Shown: positions 17,017-27,957, numbered from the stretch's first letter. The stretch: DNA of 64,000 bases from G965205725 sp965205725 (GCA_965205725.1 OZ242189.1:1178001-1242000), one strand, 5' to 3'. Notes: generated by a model not told the origin, from the letters alone. Program-made: numbers and translations.

Positions 17017-20000
17017 ATGACGCCCTCAGAATGGATTGACACACTATTACAACGCCATGATATTGAAAAACCTGATGGCAGACCTCTATATCAGTATCGG
17101 CTCAGCGAACAGGAGTTCGCTGCTCTGACAGACCTCTTAAAGCTAAGCGCCCGGCTAGGGGTTAATGAGATCACTGAAATGCGGTTCTGGGACGCTGCAT
17201 TTGTTATGTATGGGGCCGAGTGGTGGCGTCGCTATTACACTGGAAAGTGGCGTTGGAGTGGGATATTCGATTCAATCGGCATTAATTCCATGGATCTGAG
17301 CGCTGTTAAACGTAATTCGCTGGTTGAATCAGGGTTACAGCGCTGGCGGCGAGATGTTCGTGCTGTTGGTGGTACGCGCAAATTTCTGGGTACCGTTGCG
17401 ACTGAAGGTGGTTTGCCGCTCAATCGGCTTCAAGGTTCTGGCGGGTGGCTGCGAAATGTATTACAACCATCGTTGAGAAAGCACTTATCCCGTGGCATCA
17501 ATATTTCGGTACTCATTGTTAGCTATGAAGATTTAATCCCCCCGAGCTACCGCTCGGAAGAACTCAGCCAAATACTGACTGATATCGCTGAAACCGTCGT
17601 TACTTTAAGACAGGACTACGAGCTTAAAGACAGGGAAGAGCCGCTGGCATGGCTGGATGCCAACCGCCCCGGTTGGCGCGAGCTGTTTCCATTACCGATG
17701 GATGACAATCAGGCGAGATCGCTGCTTGGCGACCTGATTGATGCTGCTTCAAGAGCCAAAATAGATGACGCAGCCAAAACACCTTTTGAAATCGAGCGAG
17801 TACTGGTTGGAGCAGAAACGGACTCTCCTGAGCTTATTGCACAAATTGACCCGCCGACGTTCGTCTTTCTGGATGATAGTGATTTTCTTACTGGAAGAAC
17901 CGATATTCCTTCTTCAATGGAGCTAGAAGTGTATGAGCCTGGCGGCGATAGCTGGCCGTGGTGCCGAGCAATAGCTACCACCTATAAAGATCGGAAGGCC
18001 TTGAAATTATCAGGCACGTCGTTGCGGTTGAAAGGAGAACAGGCAGTAAGGGAGTTGCGGTTAAGATTTAAACATATTGGGGAATGCTTGCTTGATGTAC
18101 CTATTCCGGGTGGAGAGCATTTAGACTCAGATTTGCCTTGGCTGTTCAGGAATGTTGAGGGGAAGTGGATGCTTCAGGGTACTGCAAGCCAGGCAGTTAA
18201 AGATAAAGATGCTTTAGTCTTTGTGCCGGCTAGTTGTCGTTTTTCCTGTCAAGATGAGGATACCGAAATTTCCCGCTGTGGCAGGCTCTTGAGTGGTGCT
18301 CTCCTGAAACTGTCCGGCGTTATGCACTGTTGCTGTGGTGACGCCAGATATCAGCTGTCAGCAGGCCTGGAAGAAAGCCTGGTTCAATTTGACCTTAAAG
18401 GCAAAAAGTGTCCCTTTCCGTCCACGCCCAGGGATATCTACATTGGCCAACCCGAACTGGTCGAGACAAACATTGTTTCTGGTCATGCTTTGCATTGCCA
18501 TAATGCCGACTTGAAAGCTAAAAAAATTGGTGCTGATGAGGCTTGGAGGCCACTGAGCCAGGCAGAGCCTGGATACTATGAGATCAGGCTCATTGATGGT
18601 GATGGTAATACACAGCTACGAAAACGGGTTGGTATTTTAGCTGAGGATTTCAGGGTCGAGATTAAGCCTGACCCCCAGCAGGTAAAAGCCGGTGTTATCT
18701 CCCTTTGTGGTACAACTGGCCTGGAAGTGGCTGTTAGTGATGAGCAGTTATCATTTGAGGTTTCCAGTATGGGTGGGCGTAAGGATATCCGGGTTGAGGC
18801 AGACGATGAGCCCCCACTGAGTATTAATGTGTCCTTGTTGCCTGGTGAGCAGAAGAAGATTATCTCGATGACGCTTCCCTACCCATCAAAGGGGGCGTTG
18901 CTCTTTGATGCTGCGGGACTCCCTGCTTCATTAACTACTCCCCTACACTTGAGTCATCTCAGAGGCTATCGGTTAAAACTGTTCAATGATAGGCATCGTG
19001 AAGGAGAAAAGACCGACTTGTTTTTTTCCCTTATCGATACAGCATTAGAAAATGCTATGCTCGTGAGATCTATATCAAAAAACAGATTTCGTTGTCTCGG
19101 GGGATCACAGAATTTGCTATCTATGACTGGCATCAATCTATCGATTCACTGATCAGTGTGGGAACATCCATCGACTCAAAGGTGCAAATCAGCATGTCGC
19201 TAAGAGGGCAGAACACATTCAACCTGACTGTCCAGCGATACGAGAATGAGCTGGTTCCAATTGGCGCAGGGGGTGTGGGGTTTAGCCCTAACACACTTCA
19301 GGATATTGGTGTAGATCAACTGGCTGGCATGGGTGTTTCAGTCATGCATCTGGCCCAACCTGAACAGGATTTTGATGATCTTGAACCCCGGCTTAGCCAG
19401 GGAGTATCAACAGGTTGCTGGGATTTTAAGCCTGAAAATCGATCAGATGGCCTGTGGATTATTTATCCCTCGCCCGAGTCAAAGGTACGGTTCCGGCCAA
19501 AGCGCCGGATTATTGGTGATGGTGATGGAGATATAGAAGTTCATACTCTAACTCAAGCGATGTCAGTTAATGCCCCTGAGGCTCGAACCCGGCACATTAA
19601 GTCAGTCATGCGAGAGATGGCAGATAAGCCTGATCACAAAAGTTGGGGCTATCTGGTCAACCTCTGGGAAAAAACAAATCACCTGCCAGTCACCACATTT
19701 GATATATGGCGATTAAGTATCCGTGAACCATCGTTTCTAGCCAACCTGTTTATTCGTGACGAGAACGAGATTGTTGATTGGTTGGAGAATCAGCTTCCGG
19801 TAATCTGGGAGTTGGTCAGTGTTAAAGACTGGCTGAGATCATTGGAGGCGTATCGATCAAATATCTCAAGCAAATTAGATGATGATGGCCTGGTCGGTGA
19901 GTTACTTGTCAAGAAAATCCAATCCATTGAGAAACTGAGCCCTTCACTGCCCGGTATTGGGAAGATACTTCGAAAAAAGCTTTTGGGAGAACCATCCCAG

Positions 20001-20381
20001 GAACTAGCTGCATTCCAAGTGATGCCTGTAGAGACATTTTTTGACTCGCTGCTTAAAGAGGAATATCAGAATCTTTTAAGGCGGCGGGCGGATAGCGATT
20101 GGCCAGAATTCTTGTCGGAATACATATATCAGCAAGTACAGGACTTACCGATAGTGCGTGAAGCCCTGGTTAGAGAGAATCACAGCCACCAAAGAGCGGT
20201 GATTTTTTTGCCTTGGCTTATAGCCTGGCGGTCCCTCGGTTCAGGATTTGATGAGTGGCCAGGCACCCCCGCTGAAGTTTTTAAACTTCAGCAATTGATA
20301 CGCTTTGATGAAGACTGGTTTTCAGTTGCCTTTCTACATCTTACAGGTTGGCTGTCCCAGCAAGAAATGGAGGCAGTATAA
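17017..20381 (+). pseudogene. druH: DruH-like protein of a Druantia type III system, split by a -1 frame change
   Basis: Two overlapping frames (17017-19152, 711 codons; and open from 19002 to 20381) make one protein of about 1120 aa. I recognise the N-terminus (SEWIDTLLQRHDIEKPDGRP, YQYRLSEQEFAALTDLLK) as the STY4851/ECs_5259 family, the large subunit DruH of Druantia type III phage defence; it has no assigned enzymatic domain. DruH is followed after 2 bases by a giant DUF1998 helicase, as in type III loci. The two frames are related by -1 and overlap for about 150 bases. Within the overlap lies A AAA AAC at 19077-19083 in the correct phase. Either a base was lost near 19059 or the shift is programmed. 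Family assignment is from memory of conserved sequence. Confidence 0.7.
19077..19083 (+). other. A AAA AAC heptamer at the druH frame change
   Basis: In the upstream druH frame the codons are TCA AAA AAC AGA, so AAAAAAC has the X XXY YYZ phase of -1 slippery sites. A -1 slip gives K-K-Q-I-S-L-S-R-G and enters the downstream frame, which then runs to 20381. I do not see an obvious stimulatory stem-loop just downstream by eye. Confidence 0.5.
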
Positions 20382-20383
20382 GC

Positions 20384-23300
20384 ATGGCAATTCGCGAATA
20401 TTATCGGGATGTAATAGCCAGAATTTCCAAGCGCTCAGTTGAGTCAACCGTGAGTATTCTGGGGATCTCTGACAAAGCTCTCAGGCAGCACCTTGTGGCC
20501 GAGCTCAGCAAGAGAAACTCTGGCAATGGTTTTCTTTCTGACCCGGTTTTTGAATCGATGTTCTCCTGGGAGCCGTCAGATGTAACGATGGATGATCTGG
20601 CAGGCAATCTCTTGTTACCGAGTCTCGTGGATGCCATGGATAAAGCGGGTGAGCATCGCTTCGAACGCTCCTGGCATCCTTTTAAACATCAAAAAACAGC
20701 CTGGAAAACGCTGCTTGAACCTCCTCATAAGTCACTGGTGGTAACTAGTGGCACGGGCTCTGGCAAGACTGAATGTTTTATGGTGCCGATCTTAAATGAC
20801 CTGGCCGCTGAGTATGAGCAAGCTGATAGACCTTTGGTTGGTATACGGGCGCTGTTCCTTTATCCGTTAAATGCGTTGATCAATAGCCAGCGAGAACGCT
20901 TTAGGGCCTGGACTGACGATTATAACGATGGATTGCGGTTCTGCCTGTACAACGGCAATACAGAAGAGAATAGACATTCAGACCAGGGCCAATATCCTAA
21001 TGAAGTGCTAACCCGCAAGGCCTTGCGAGACCAGCCTGCTCCCATGCTGATGACGAACGCAACAATGCTCGAATATATGCTCGTTCGTCAGATTGACGAG
21101 CCAATTATCAAGCAGTCCTGCGGGAAGTTGCGATGGATAGTACTGGACGAGGTTCACACTTATATGGGATCTCAGGCTGCGGAACTATCTCTATTACTGC
21201 GCCGGGTGATGCATACGTTTGGCGTGTGTGCATCAGACGTTCGTTTTATCGCTACTTCTGCAACCATGGGCAACGACCCGCAAGCAGATAGTCAGTTACA
21301 GCAATACCTGGCAAACTTGGCCGGTATTAGCGGTGATCAGGTGGTGGTCGTTGGTGGCCGACGGGCAATCCCGTCACTTGCAGGTTGTGCGTTGCAGAAT
21401 GAGCCCATTGAGGAAATAGCCGTCATAGAGGCAGCTAGTGAAAATTCAGATGAGCGCTATCGCGCCTTGTGTGAAAGTTCGGTTGCTCGCAAGATTCGAT
21501 CCTCTCTCACACAGAGTGCCGTACCTCGTACATTGTCTGATTTATCAATGGCTGTGTTCAACGATGTGCATAAAACAGAGGAAACCCTCAAATGGCTTGA
21601 TGTTTGTTCAAGTACAATTGGGTCGCTAGCAAAGGGTACCAAGAGCAACCCGTTTCTACCGGTCAGGGGGCACTTGTTCCATCAGGTCTTAAGCGGCCTG
21701 TGGTGCTGTGTAAACAAGCATTGTCATGCCAAGTCAGATACAAGCCTTAAGGATGGCTGGCCATTTGGCAATGTGTATACGCAGAGAAAGAGCCATTGCC
21801 AATGCAGTGCTCCGGTGTATGAGCTTATATTTTGCAGCGATTGTAATACGCCACACTTACTGGCGGTGGAGCATAGCGGCAGTTTCGTGCAGATGGAGCG
21901 TGAGGCCTTAGATGAGTTCAGCCTTGACTATGAAAACCCTGAAGAGAGCGACCCGAATGACGACATAAATAGCTCTGAAGATCAGGTTATTATTGCGCCA
22001 GCCCCACACCCTGAATTAACTTATTCAGTGTCTATCAACGAAGGCCGAAACCAGGTTCCTCCAGGCATGGATACGTTTGATATCGATGTCATTCAGCCAA
22101 CAGACCAAGCCTGTAGTCATTGTGACTACACTGGTCATAAAGGCCCGTTTTATCGAAGAAGTCTGCTGGGCACACCTTTCTATATTAGCAACGCCATTCC
22201 CACTCTCCTGGAAGCTTCCCAGGAAAGTGATGCCGCCAGTGAACGTCCGAACCGGGGCAGGCGCCTGATAACCTTTACCGATAGTCGGCAGGGGACGGCG
22301 AGGATTTCAACAAAAATTCAGCAGGACTCGGAGAGGGATTCCATTCGCGGGCTGACTTACGCCTCTGTAGCCAATAATGTCACTCTCATAGGTGCCGATA
22401 AAACTGCGGAAAAAGAGGCTAAGTTAAAGAGCTATAGAGAATCAATTGAAAAATTTAGGGAAAAGGGAGAAGACGACCTCGTTAAAGGCATAGAGGACCT
22501 CGCTGAAAAAATTCAATTAGAGCTGGACAGTCAGGGAACTGCCAAGCCTTTAAGCTGGCGCGATGCCATTGCCAGGTTTCATTCAAGCCTGGATATATCT
22601 CGCTGGATATTTGATTATTACCGGGAGATCAATCCGCAGTTATTTGTGGAGGGTGAAGGACCGGTAATTTTGGTTGAAATGTTACTCCTTCGAGAGTTCG
22701 CTCGCCGCCCTAAACGTCAAAACAGCATGGAAACTTTGGGGCTGGTTTCTGTCCAGTATCCAGCCTTGCAGGAAATCGTCACGCTACCAGGTATTTGTCA
22801 AGAGCTTGAATTGTCAATTGATGATTGGCGAGCATTCTTGAAAATCACCCTTGATTTTTATATCAGAGAGAATTCCATCATCGATATACCTGACGATTGG
22901 GTAAACTGGATGGGGGCAAAGATATATGCCAAATCCGTCCTCAAGCCAGGCTCTGATGAAAATATCGGTTCACGTTTGTTGCGGTGGCCACAAGTTCGTC
23001 AAGGCAGAAATAGTCGCCTGATTCGGCTGCTTGCGGCTGCTTTAAACCTGGATATTACTAATGCTGCGGATAAAGATGCGGTTAACGATATCTTAAAAGA
23101 ATCCTGGGGGGCGTTGACCAGGCGATATCCTATGGTGAATGCAGATACAGGTCAGCAAGAAGAGCGCCAAATTTTAAAGAATATCGCTGGCAGCTTGCAT
23201 TTCCAGTTAGATAGGCGGGAGATTGCCTTTCAGGCTTGCCAGGATCTTTGGATATGCCCTGTCACCCATCGCCTACTGGACACCACCTTTAGAGATTTGA

Positions 23301-26300
23301 CACCTTACCTGCCGTTTAAATATGTCAACGAAGAGATCAAGTGCCGGAAAACATCCAGCGCAATTTGTCGGGTTGATGCGTCTACCTGTAATTCTGATGA
23401 AGCGCGGGTGCGGCATATCAGGCAGTGGATTGATAGGCAAAGCGCTGTACAGGCCCTTAGAGAAGAGAACCTTTGGAGTGATGTTAGTGATCGTATAGTG
23501 GAGGGAGGGCGCTTTTATCGGGCCGCAGAACACTCTGCACAGCAACCGGCATCTATCCTGGATAAATATGAACGTCTTTTTAAATCTGGTCGGCTTAATG
23601 TTCTGAGTTGCTCTACAACTATGGAGATGGGAGTTGACATCGGCGGTATATCTGTTGTCGCAATGAATAATGTGCCCCCTCACCCTGCGAATTATTTACA
23701 GCGTACGGGCCGTGCTGGTCGCCGAGGCGAAACCCAGGCGCTTGCATTTACTATTTGTAAGGATAACCCGCATGAAAGAGCTGTGTTCTCCAACCCGGTC
23801 TGGCCGTTTACTACCGCTATACCTGCGCCACATATTAGCCTCAATAATGGGCGGATAATTCAGCGGCACATCAACGCTCTACTGATGTCCTGCTTTCTTA
23901 AAGAAGTTGCAGCGGTCGGTGAAACCGCTGTCACAAGTTTGAACTGCCAATGGTTTTTCAGTGCTGAAGATGGCTCAGAAGCCCCTGTAGATCACATGTT
24001 GAGGTGGCTTGAATCATTCTCCCTGGGCTCTGTGCCGGAAAGTCTTGGCAAAGGCATCACCAGTATCATCCACGGCAGTATCTTGGCTGCGCATCCCATT
24101 GAGCATATCATTAAAAAATCCATAGCGTCCCTAACCAGGTCAAAACAACAATGGCTCCCGGCTTTCAACAAGATCAAGTCACAGGCCGCTAGTGTAAGCA
24201 GTCTTGGCGAGAGAGACCCGCTTCGGAAAAAGGTAGAGTATGACCTGCGGTGTATGGGCGAACAGTACCTACTATCTGAATTGGCGTCTAAAGCATTTTT
24301 GCCCGGCTATGGGTTTCCAACCGGTATTGTTACCTTCGATCATTACTCTGTATCAGATTTTAAGCAAGGCATGTATCGAAGACCCAATGGCCGCATCGAT
24401 AATCAGACAAGAATGCGAGAACGGCCTGGCAGGCAAATGGCTATTGCCATCCGTGAGTATGCCCCAGGTGCAGATGTGGTGCTCAATGGACTTGTCTATA
24501 AATCATCGGGGATACTCCTCAATAAATTCTCTCCAAACGAAGATTATTCTCAGCCACAGATGATGATGAAGGAGTGGCGCTGTGATGGGTGCGGTTTTAT
24601 TGGCAATGAGTCTGGTGCGACATTCAATGCAACCTGCTCTGAGTGTGGCCGCGGTCTCAGAGAAAAGAATATCAGGGAGTATATAGATCCGGTTGGTTTT
24701 GCGGTTGATTTTTATAGCACACCCTCAACCGATATTAGCTCTCAGGCCTATGTGCCCGTCGAAGAGCCATGGGTTACTGCTAATGCGCCGATTAGCCCCC
24801 TGTTTGATCCGCGCCTGGGCGCTGCAAGAGTGAGTTCCGAAGGGCACATTTTCCATCATAGCTCCGGGGAAAACGGTACTGGTTTTGCCGTTTGTCTTCG
24901 CTGTGGTCGATCTGAGTCTATGACGCAAAATAATAACTATCCAACAACCCTTCAACCTGGGCAAACCCATAGCAAACTGCAGGGGAAACTGGGCCCTGAT
25001 TCGCTGCCAACCTGTGCGGGTTCTGATGAGGCTTATGCGATAAAAGCGGGGGTTCATTTGGGGACTACGGATCAAACCGATGTGTTTGAACTTTATTTAA
25101 AAAATCCTGCAGAGGGATCTTACTTGCGCCATAAAACAGGTGATCAATTGCCTTGGACTCTGGCGGTGGTCTTTAGACAAGTGCTGGCAGATATTCATGG
25201 CGTTAATGCAGAGGAAATGGGGTACACAGTTAAAGCCTCAAAGATTCCAGATTGTAATTATCCAGAGGGAGCTGCGGGTATTGTTCTATTTGACACTCAT
25301 GGCGGCGGATCAGGGTTTGCATCTTCTGCATCCCGGCACTTAAGAGATATGCTTTTGAAGGCCAGGGAATACCTTGCTTGTAAAGATAATTGCGAAAGTG
25401 CATGCCAGCGTTGCCTGCTTGGCTACGATACCCGCTTCCATGCCGAGGTGTTAAATCGTCACGTTGCACTGGAGTATTTACAATCAATAGAAAACTATTT
25501 AGATCTCCCTCCAGAGGCAAAAATATTTGGCGATTCCACTGAGCATTGCTTTGAGTCCTTGTCAGAGGAAATCTTGGCGGCGACCAATCACGGCTGTAAA
25601 AATCTAAGGCTTTACCTGGCAGGCCCTTACCCAGGCTGGGATATCAGCTCTAGTGATTTAAAAGAAGTGTGCCTTAGGTGGCAGAAGTCTCTTGATGAGG
25701 TTTGTCTCATTCTATCTGATACCAATTTAAATGGATTAAGTGATGTGCACAAAGAGGATTTGCGGGCATTGAATAATCTCGGTGTACGGATATGTGCCCT
25801 TAAAGGGGACGAAAGTGTGATAAACGGTTCCGCTACTCTTTTAGCCCAGCTTGAGGGGGAGTCGGCGACATATACCTTTGGAACTAACGCCACTGACGCC
25901 AATATTCCTGGTTCCAATTGGTTGAAAATGGAAAGGGATTACCTACTTAAAAGCAAGGCGGTTTCTGTTTTATCGATTGGGGATATAGATAAGAATTTTC
26001 TGTTTGATCAGTCTGTTGCAGGCGATGTTGAAATAGAGATCATGGGTCAATGTGACGGTTTAGTCAGCAAATTTGGCGGAAAACTGTGGAACGAGTTAAA
26101 GACCGACTCCCATCTTTTGGCTGACGCAATGGATTCTAAACCTGAGCTAAAAGCATTGAGCTACTCGGACCCCTATATCTGTTCGCCATGGAATCTGATG
26201 TTGCTAGCTGAAGTGATTGATGGGCTAAAGAAAAATCAGGCAGAAAAGTGGAGCAATCCAAGTATTGTACTTTTAACCAGTGATAAACCACCAAACCCTA

Positions 26301-26326
26301 AATTTAGGGGCCTTCCCCAATCGTAG
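20384..26326 (+). CDS. druE: DruE-like giant helicase with DUF1998, 3' end cut off by an IS element
   Basis: The remaining protein is 1980 aa. Superfamily 2 motifs: Walker A VVTSGTGSGKTECF (residues ~118-131), DEVH box IVLDEVHTYMGSQ (~253), SATMGN (~292) and motif VI QRTGRAGRRGE (~1107-1117). Zn-ribbon cysteines CDGCGF...CSECG lie at ~1400-1425. The DUF1998 region is at ~1585-1700 with CKDNCESACQRCLLGYD. Size and order fit DruE, the helicase of Druantia. The ATG at 20384 (GGAGG upstream) follows the druH stop by 2 bases. After residue ~1975 the ISL3 element supplies only GLPQS and a stop; 112 native residues lie beyond the element. The restored protein would be about 2087 aa. The helicase core is intact; the lost tail is outside DUF1998. 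Confidence 0.85.
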   Translation: MAIREYYRDVIARISKRSVESTVSILGISDKALRQHLVAELSKRNSGNGFLSDPVFESMFSWEPSDVTMDDLAGNLLLPSLVDAMDKAGEHRFERSWHPFKHQKTAWKTLLEPPHKSLVVTSGTGSGKTECFMVPILNDLAAEYEQADRPLVGIRALFLYPLNALINSQRERFRAWTDDYNDGLRFCLYNGNTEENRHSDQGQYPNEVLTRKALRDQPAPMLMTNATMLEYMLVRQIDEPIIKQSCGKLRWIVLDEVHTYMGSQAAELSLLLRRVMHTFGVCASDVRFIATSATMGNDPQADSQLQQYLANLAGISGDQVVVVGGRRAIPSLAGCALQNEPIEEIAVIEAASENSDERYRALCESSVARKIRSSLTQSAVPRTLSDLSMAVFNDVHKTEETLKWLDVCSSTIGSLAKGTKSNPFLPVRGHLFHQVLSGLWCCVNKHCHAKSDTSLKDGWPFGNVYTQRKSHCQCSAPVYELIFCSDCNTPHLLAVEHSGSFVQMEREALDEFSLDYENPEESDPNDDINSSEDQVIIAPAPHPELTYSVSINEGRNQVPPGMDTFDIDVIQPTDQACSHCDYTGHKGPFYRRSLLGTPFYISNAIPTLLEASQESDAASERPNRGRRLITFTDSRQGTARISTKIQQDSERDSIRGLTYASVANNVTLIGADKTAEKEAKLKSYRESIEKFREKGEDDLVKGIEDLAEKIQLELDSQGTAKPLSWRDAIARFHSSLDISRWIFDYYREINPQLFVEGEGPVILVEMLLLREFARRPKRQNSMETLGLVSVQYPALQEIVTLPGICQELELSIDDWRAFLKITLDFYIRENSIIDIPDDWVNWMGAKIYAKSVLKPGSDENIGSRLLRWPQVRQGRNSRLIRLLAAALNLDITNAADKDAVNDILKESWGALTRRYPMVNADTGQQEERQILKNIAGSLHFQLDRREIAFQACQDLWICPVTHRLLDTTFRDLTPYLPFKYVNEEIKCRKTSSAICRVDASTCNSDEARVRHIRQWIDRQSAVQALREENLWSDVSDRIVEGGRFYRAAEHSAQQPASILDKYERLFKSGRLNVLSCSTTMEMGVDIGGISVVAMNNVPPHPANYLQRTGRAGRRGETQALAFTICKDNPHERAVFSNPVWPFTTAIPAPHISLNNGRIIQRHINALLMSCFLKEVAAVGETAVTSLNCQWFFSAEDGSEAPVDHMLRWLESFSLGSVPESLGKGITSIIHGSILAAHPIEHIIKKSIASLTRSKQQWLPAFNKIKSQAASVSSLGERDPLRKKVEYDLRCMGEQYLLSELASKAFLPGYGFPTGIVTFDHYSVSDFKQGMYRRPNGRIDNQTRMRERPGRQMAIAIREYAPGADVVLNGLVYKSSGILLNKFSPNEDYSQPQMMMKEWRCDGCGFIGNESGATFNATCSECGRGLREKNIREYIDPVGFAVDFYSTPSTDISSQAYVPVEEPWVTANAPISPLFDPRLGAARVSSEGHIFHHSSGENGTGFAVCLRCGRSESMTQNNNYPTTLQPGQTHSKLQGKLGPDSLPTCAGSDEAYAIKAGVHLGTTDQTDVFELYLKNPAEGSYLRHKTGDQLPWTLAVVFRQVLADIHGVNAEEMGYTVKASKIPDCNYPEGAAGIVLFDTHGGGSGFASSASRHLRDMLLKAREYLACKDNCESACQRCLLGYDTRFHAEVLNRHVALEYLQSIENYLDLPPEAKIFGDSTEHCFESLSEEILAATNHGCKNLRLYLAGPYPGWDISSSDLKEVCLRWQKSLDEVCLILSDTNLNGLSDVHKEDLRALNNLGVRICALKGDESVINGSATLLAQLEGESATYTFGTNATDANIPGSNWLKMERDYLLKSKAVSVLSIGDIDKNFLFDQSVAGDVEIEIMGQCDGLVSKFGGKLWNELKTDSHLLADAMDSKPELKALSYSDPYICSPWNLMLLAEVIDGLKKNQAEKWSNPSIVLLTSDKPPNPKFRGLPQS

Positions 26327-27609
26327 TGGGTCATTTAGGCCCTGATGCCTTCCGGGTAGAGCTGTAGTCCGCCCAGGTGGAAGTAAATTGCATTGCGGAA
26401 CCGCTCCCTGTTTCTGAATCCACGGGCACGACTTTTCAGCGTCTTGATGCGACTGTTCATGCTTTCAGCGTGGCTGTTGTCGACCTTCCCAATCACCGCG
26501 TTGAGAATGCCCCAGAGATGCTTTCTCAGGGTCTTTGATGTCGCTTGCATCGGCTTGAGCCTGCTGCGAGCCATCCAGTTGATCAGGCGTTTCCAACCTT
26601 TCTCGGCCCATGTGCGGCTCCGGTAATCCCACAGGCGGGAGGCGAGTTCCTTGATGGCCCACGCCCTGGCTGTCTTCAGCGACGATTGTCGCAGTTCGCT
26701 GAAGCTGCGTTGCTGGTGCCAACTCATGTTGCGCCGGTTACGCAGCCATTGGTATTTGCTACCCTTCATTCGCCCATCGCCTTGTCTGAGCAACTGTCGG
26801 TGTTCCTGGCGGCGTACCTGATCAACCGCTTTGCCCAGATATTGCGCCACATGGAAACGATCAAAAGCGATCTTGCTATCGGCATCGGGAATCGCATCCC
26901 TGGTCGCCTTGATGTAGGCAGGCCACATATCCATGCACACACTTTCGATACCCGCTCTCTGGTCCTCTGACAGCAACTCGTAAAACTCAGCCAGGCTACC
27001 GGCCTCTCTGTTTTCCGCGACATGGAGTACCGCTGAATGCTCTTGATCAGTCACCACTGTCACATAGTCGTGGCCCTTGCGATAAGCCGTTTCATCAACA
27101 CTGATTTTCCGGGGCGACAGCGCCTCTCGAAGTGATAGCCCACGTTTTACCGCACGCTGCATAATGCCATCCACTGCATTCCAACTCAGCCGCAGGCGCT
27201 CCGACACCGCACTGGTCGAAGCTTCCTTCAGCCAGTCGATGACGAGTGCTTCAAACAAGGCGGTAAATCCGCTGCCAGGCTCTGCCCAGGGCACACTCAC
27301 TGTCACCACGCCGTGCTCTGAGCACGCCACCCGGGGCACGTCAGCCACCAATAGGGTCTTGAGTTGACAGGTATCAAGGTGCCGCCACCGGCGCTGCCGC
27401 TTGTCATAGCCGGGGCAGGCCTTGCCACACTTGCGGCAGGCCAGTTTCCCGCTGCCACGCTCGACCGTGACTTTCACTTCATCATCAGCAAGGGAAACCT
27501 GTACAACGGTGACTTTCCAAGGCTTCTCTATACCCAGTATCTGGCTGTACAACTGTGTGTCATTCATAGGGCATCAGGATAAACTACCCACTCGATTTGG
27601 GGAAGGTCC
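26308..27609 (-). mobile_element. ISL3-family insertion sequence inside druE
   Basis: A 1302-bp element. Left end GGGCCTTCCCCAATCGTAG and right end (reverse complement) GGACCTTCCCCAAATCGAG are imperfect inverted repeats. AAATTTAG directly flanks both sides (26300-26307 and 27610-27617), the 8-bp duplication expected for ISL3 elements. Removing the element and one duplicate restores an uninterrupted druE frame (AAA TTT AGA GGA ATG). A single intact transposase fills it. Confidence 0.95.
26335..27567 (-). CDS. ISL3-family transposase
   Basis: A 410-aa transposase of the ISL3/IS1001 group. The N-terminus has a zinc-finger-like CRKCGKACPGYDKRQRRWRH region. The catalytic domain starts at SVDETAYRKGHDYVTVVTDQ and continues with VCMDMWPAYIKA, AFDRFHVAQYLGKAVDQVRR and the C-terminal Glu region DNSHAESMNSRIKTLKSRAR. 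No stop or frameshift interrupts it, so it should be functional. It is oriented opposite to druE. Confidence 0.95.
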   Translation of the reverse strand: MNDTQLYSQILGIEKPWKVTVVQVSLADDEVKVTVERGSGKLACRKCGKACPGYDKRQRRWRHLDTCQLKTLLVADVPRVACSEHGVVTVSVPWAEPGSGFTALFEALVIDWLKEASTSAVSERLRLSWNAVDGIMQRAVKRGLSLREALSPRKISVDETAYRKGHDYVTVVTDQEHSAVLHVAENREAGSLAEFYELLSEDQRAGIESVCMDMWPAYIKATRDAIPDADSKIAFDRFHVAQYLGKAVDQVRRQEHRQLLRQGDGRMKGSKYQWLRNRRNMSWHQQRSFSELRQSSLKTARAWAIKELASRLWDYRSRTWAEKGWKRLINWMARSRLKPMQATSKTLRKHLWGILNAVIGKVDNSHAESMNSRIKTLKSRARGFRNRERFRNAIYFHLGGLQLYPEGIRA

Positions 27610-27957
27610 AAATTTAGAGGAATGTACGCTGAGTGGAGCAACGCTTCAGAAAAATCATCAGTGATTACAGAGTATTTTAATCAGATGGGCGAGAGCATCA
27701 CTGTCGATATCAAGCCCAACCATGATCTCGCTCATGGACGGGTTTTGATGCTCACCTGGACTGACGGGGCTCAGTTTACCGTACGCTTTGATCATGGCTT
27801 CGGTTGCTGGAGTATCGATGGAAAGACTTCTAAATGGTTCGATATCAAAGGCACTCCAAAAGATCAGATTTCTGATATGTACAGTATTTTGGGTGACTTA
27901 AAGGTGAGATTTAGCAAGAAATTTGCCACTCAAATTTTTGTGAAAAAGAAAAGCTAA
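27610..27957 (+). pseudogene. druE: Severed C-terminal end of druE
   Basis: After the second AAATTTAG copy the druE frame continues as RGMYAEWSNASEKSSVITEY and ends with KFATQIFVKKKS and a TAA at 27957. This is about 112 residues that belong to the helicase protein but are separated from it by the IS. An ATG at 27622 could in principle start a separate small protein, though no ribosome site is evident. The 137 bases to the next gene (27958-28094) hold nothing recognised. Confidence 0.85.

Noticed and set aside
19092..20381. Separate 429-aa gene downstream of a 711-aa gene
   Set aside because: Its only start is a TTG without ribosome site inside the preceding frame, and the open frame extends upstream of it; one split DruH protein is more likely.
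27622..27957. Independent 111-aa gene after the ISL3 element
   Set aside because: It continues the druE frame exactly once the element and one target copy are removed, so it is the cut-off helicase tail.
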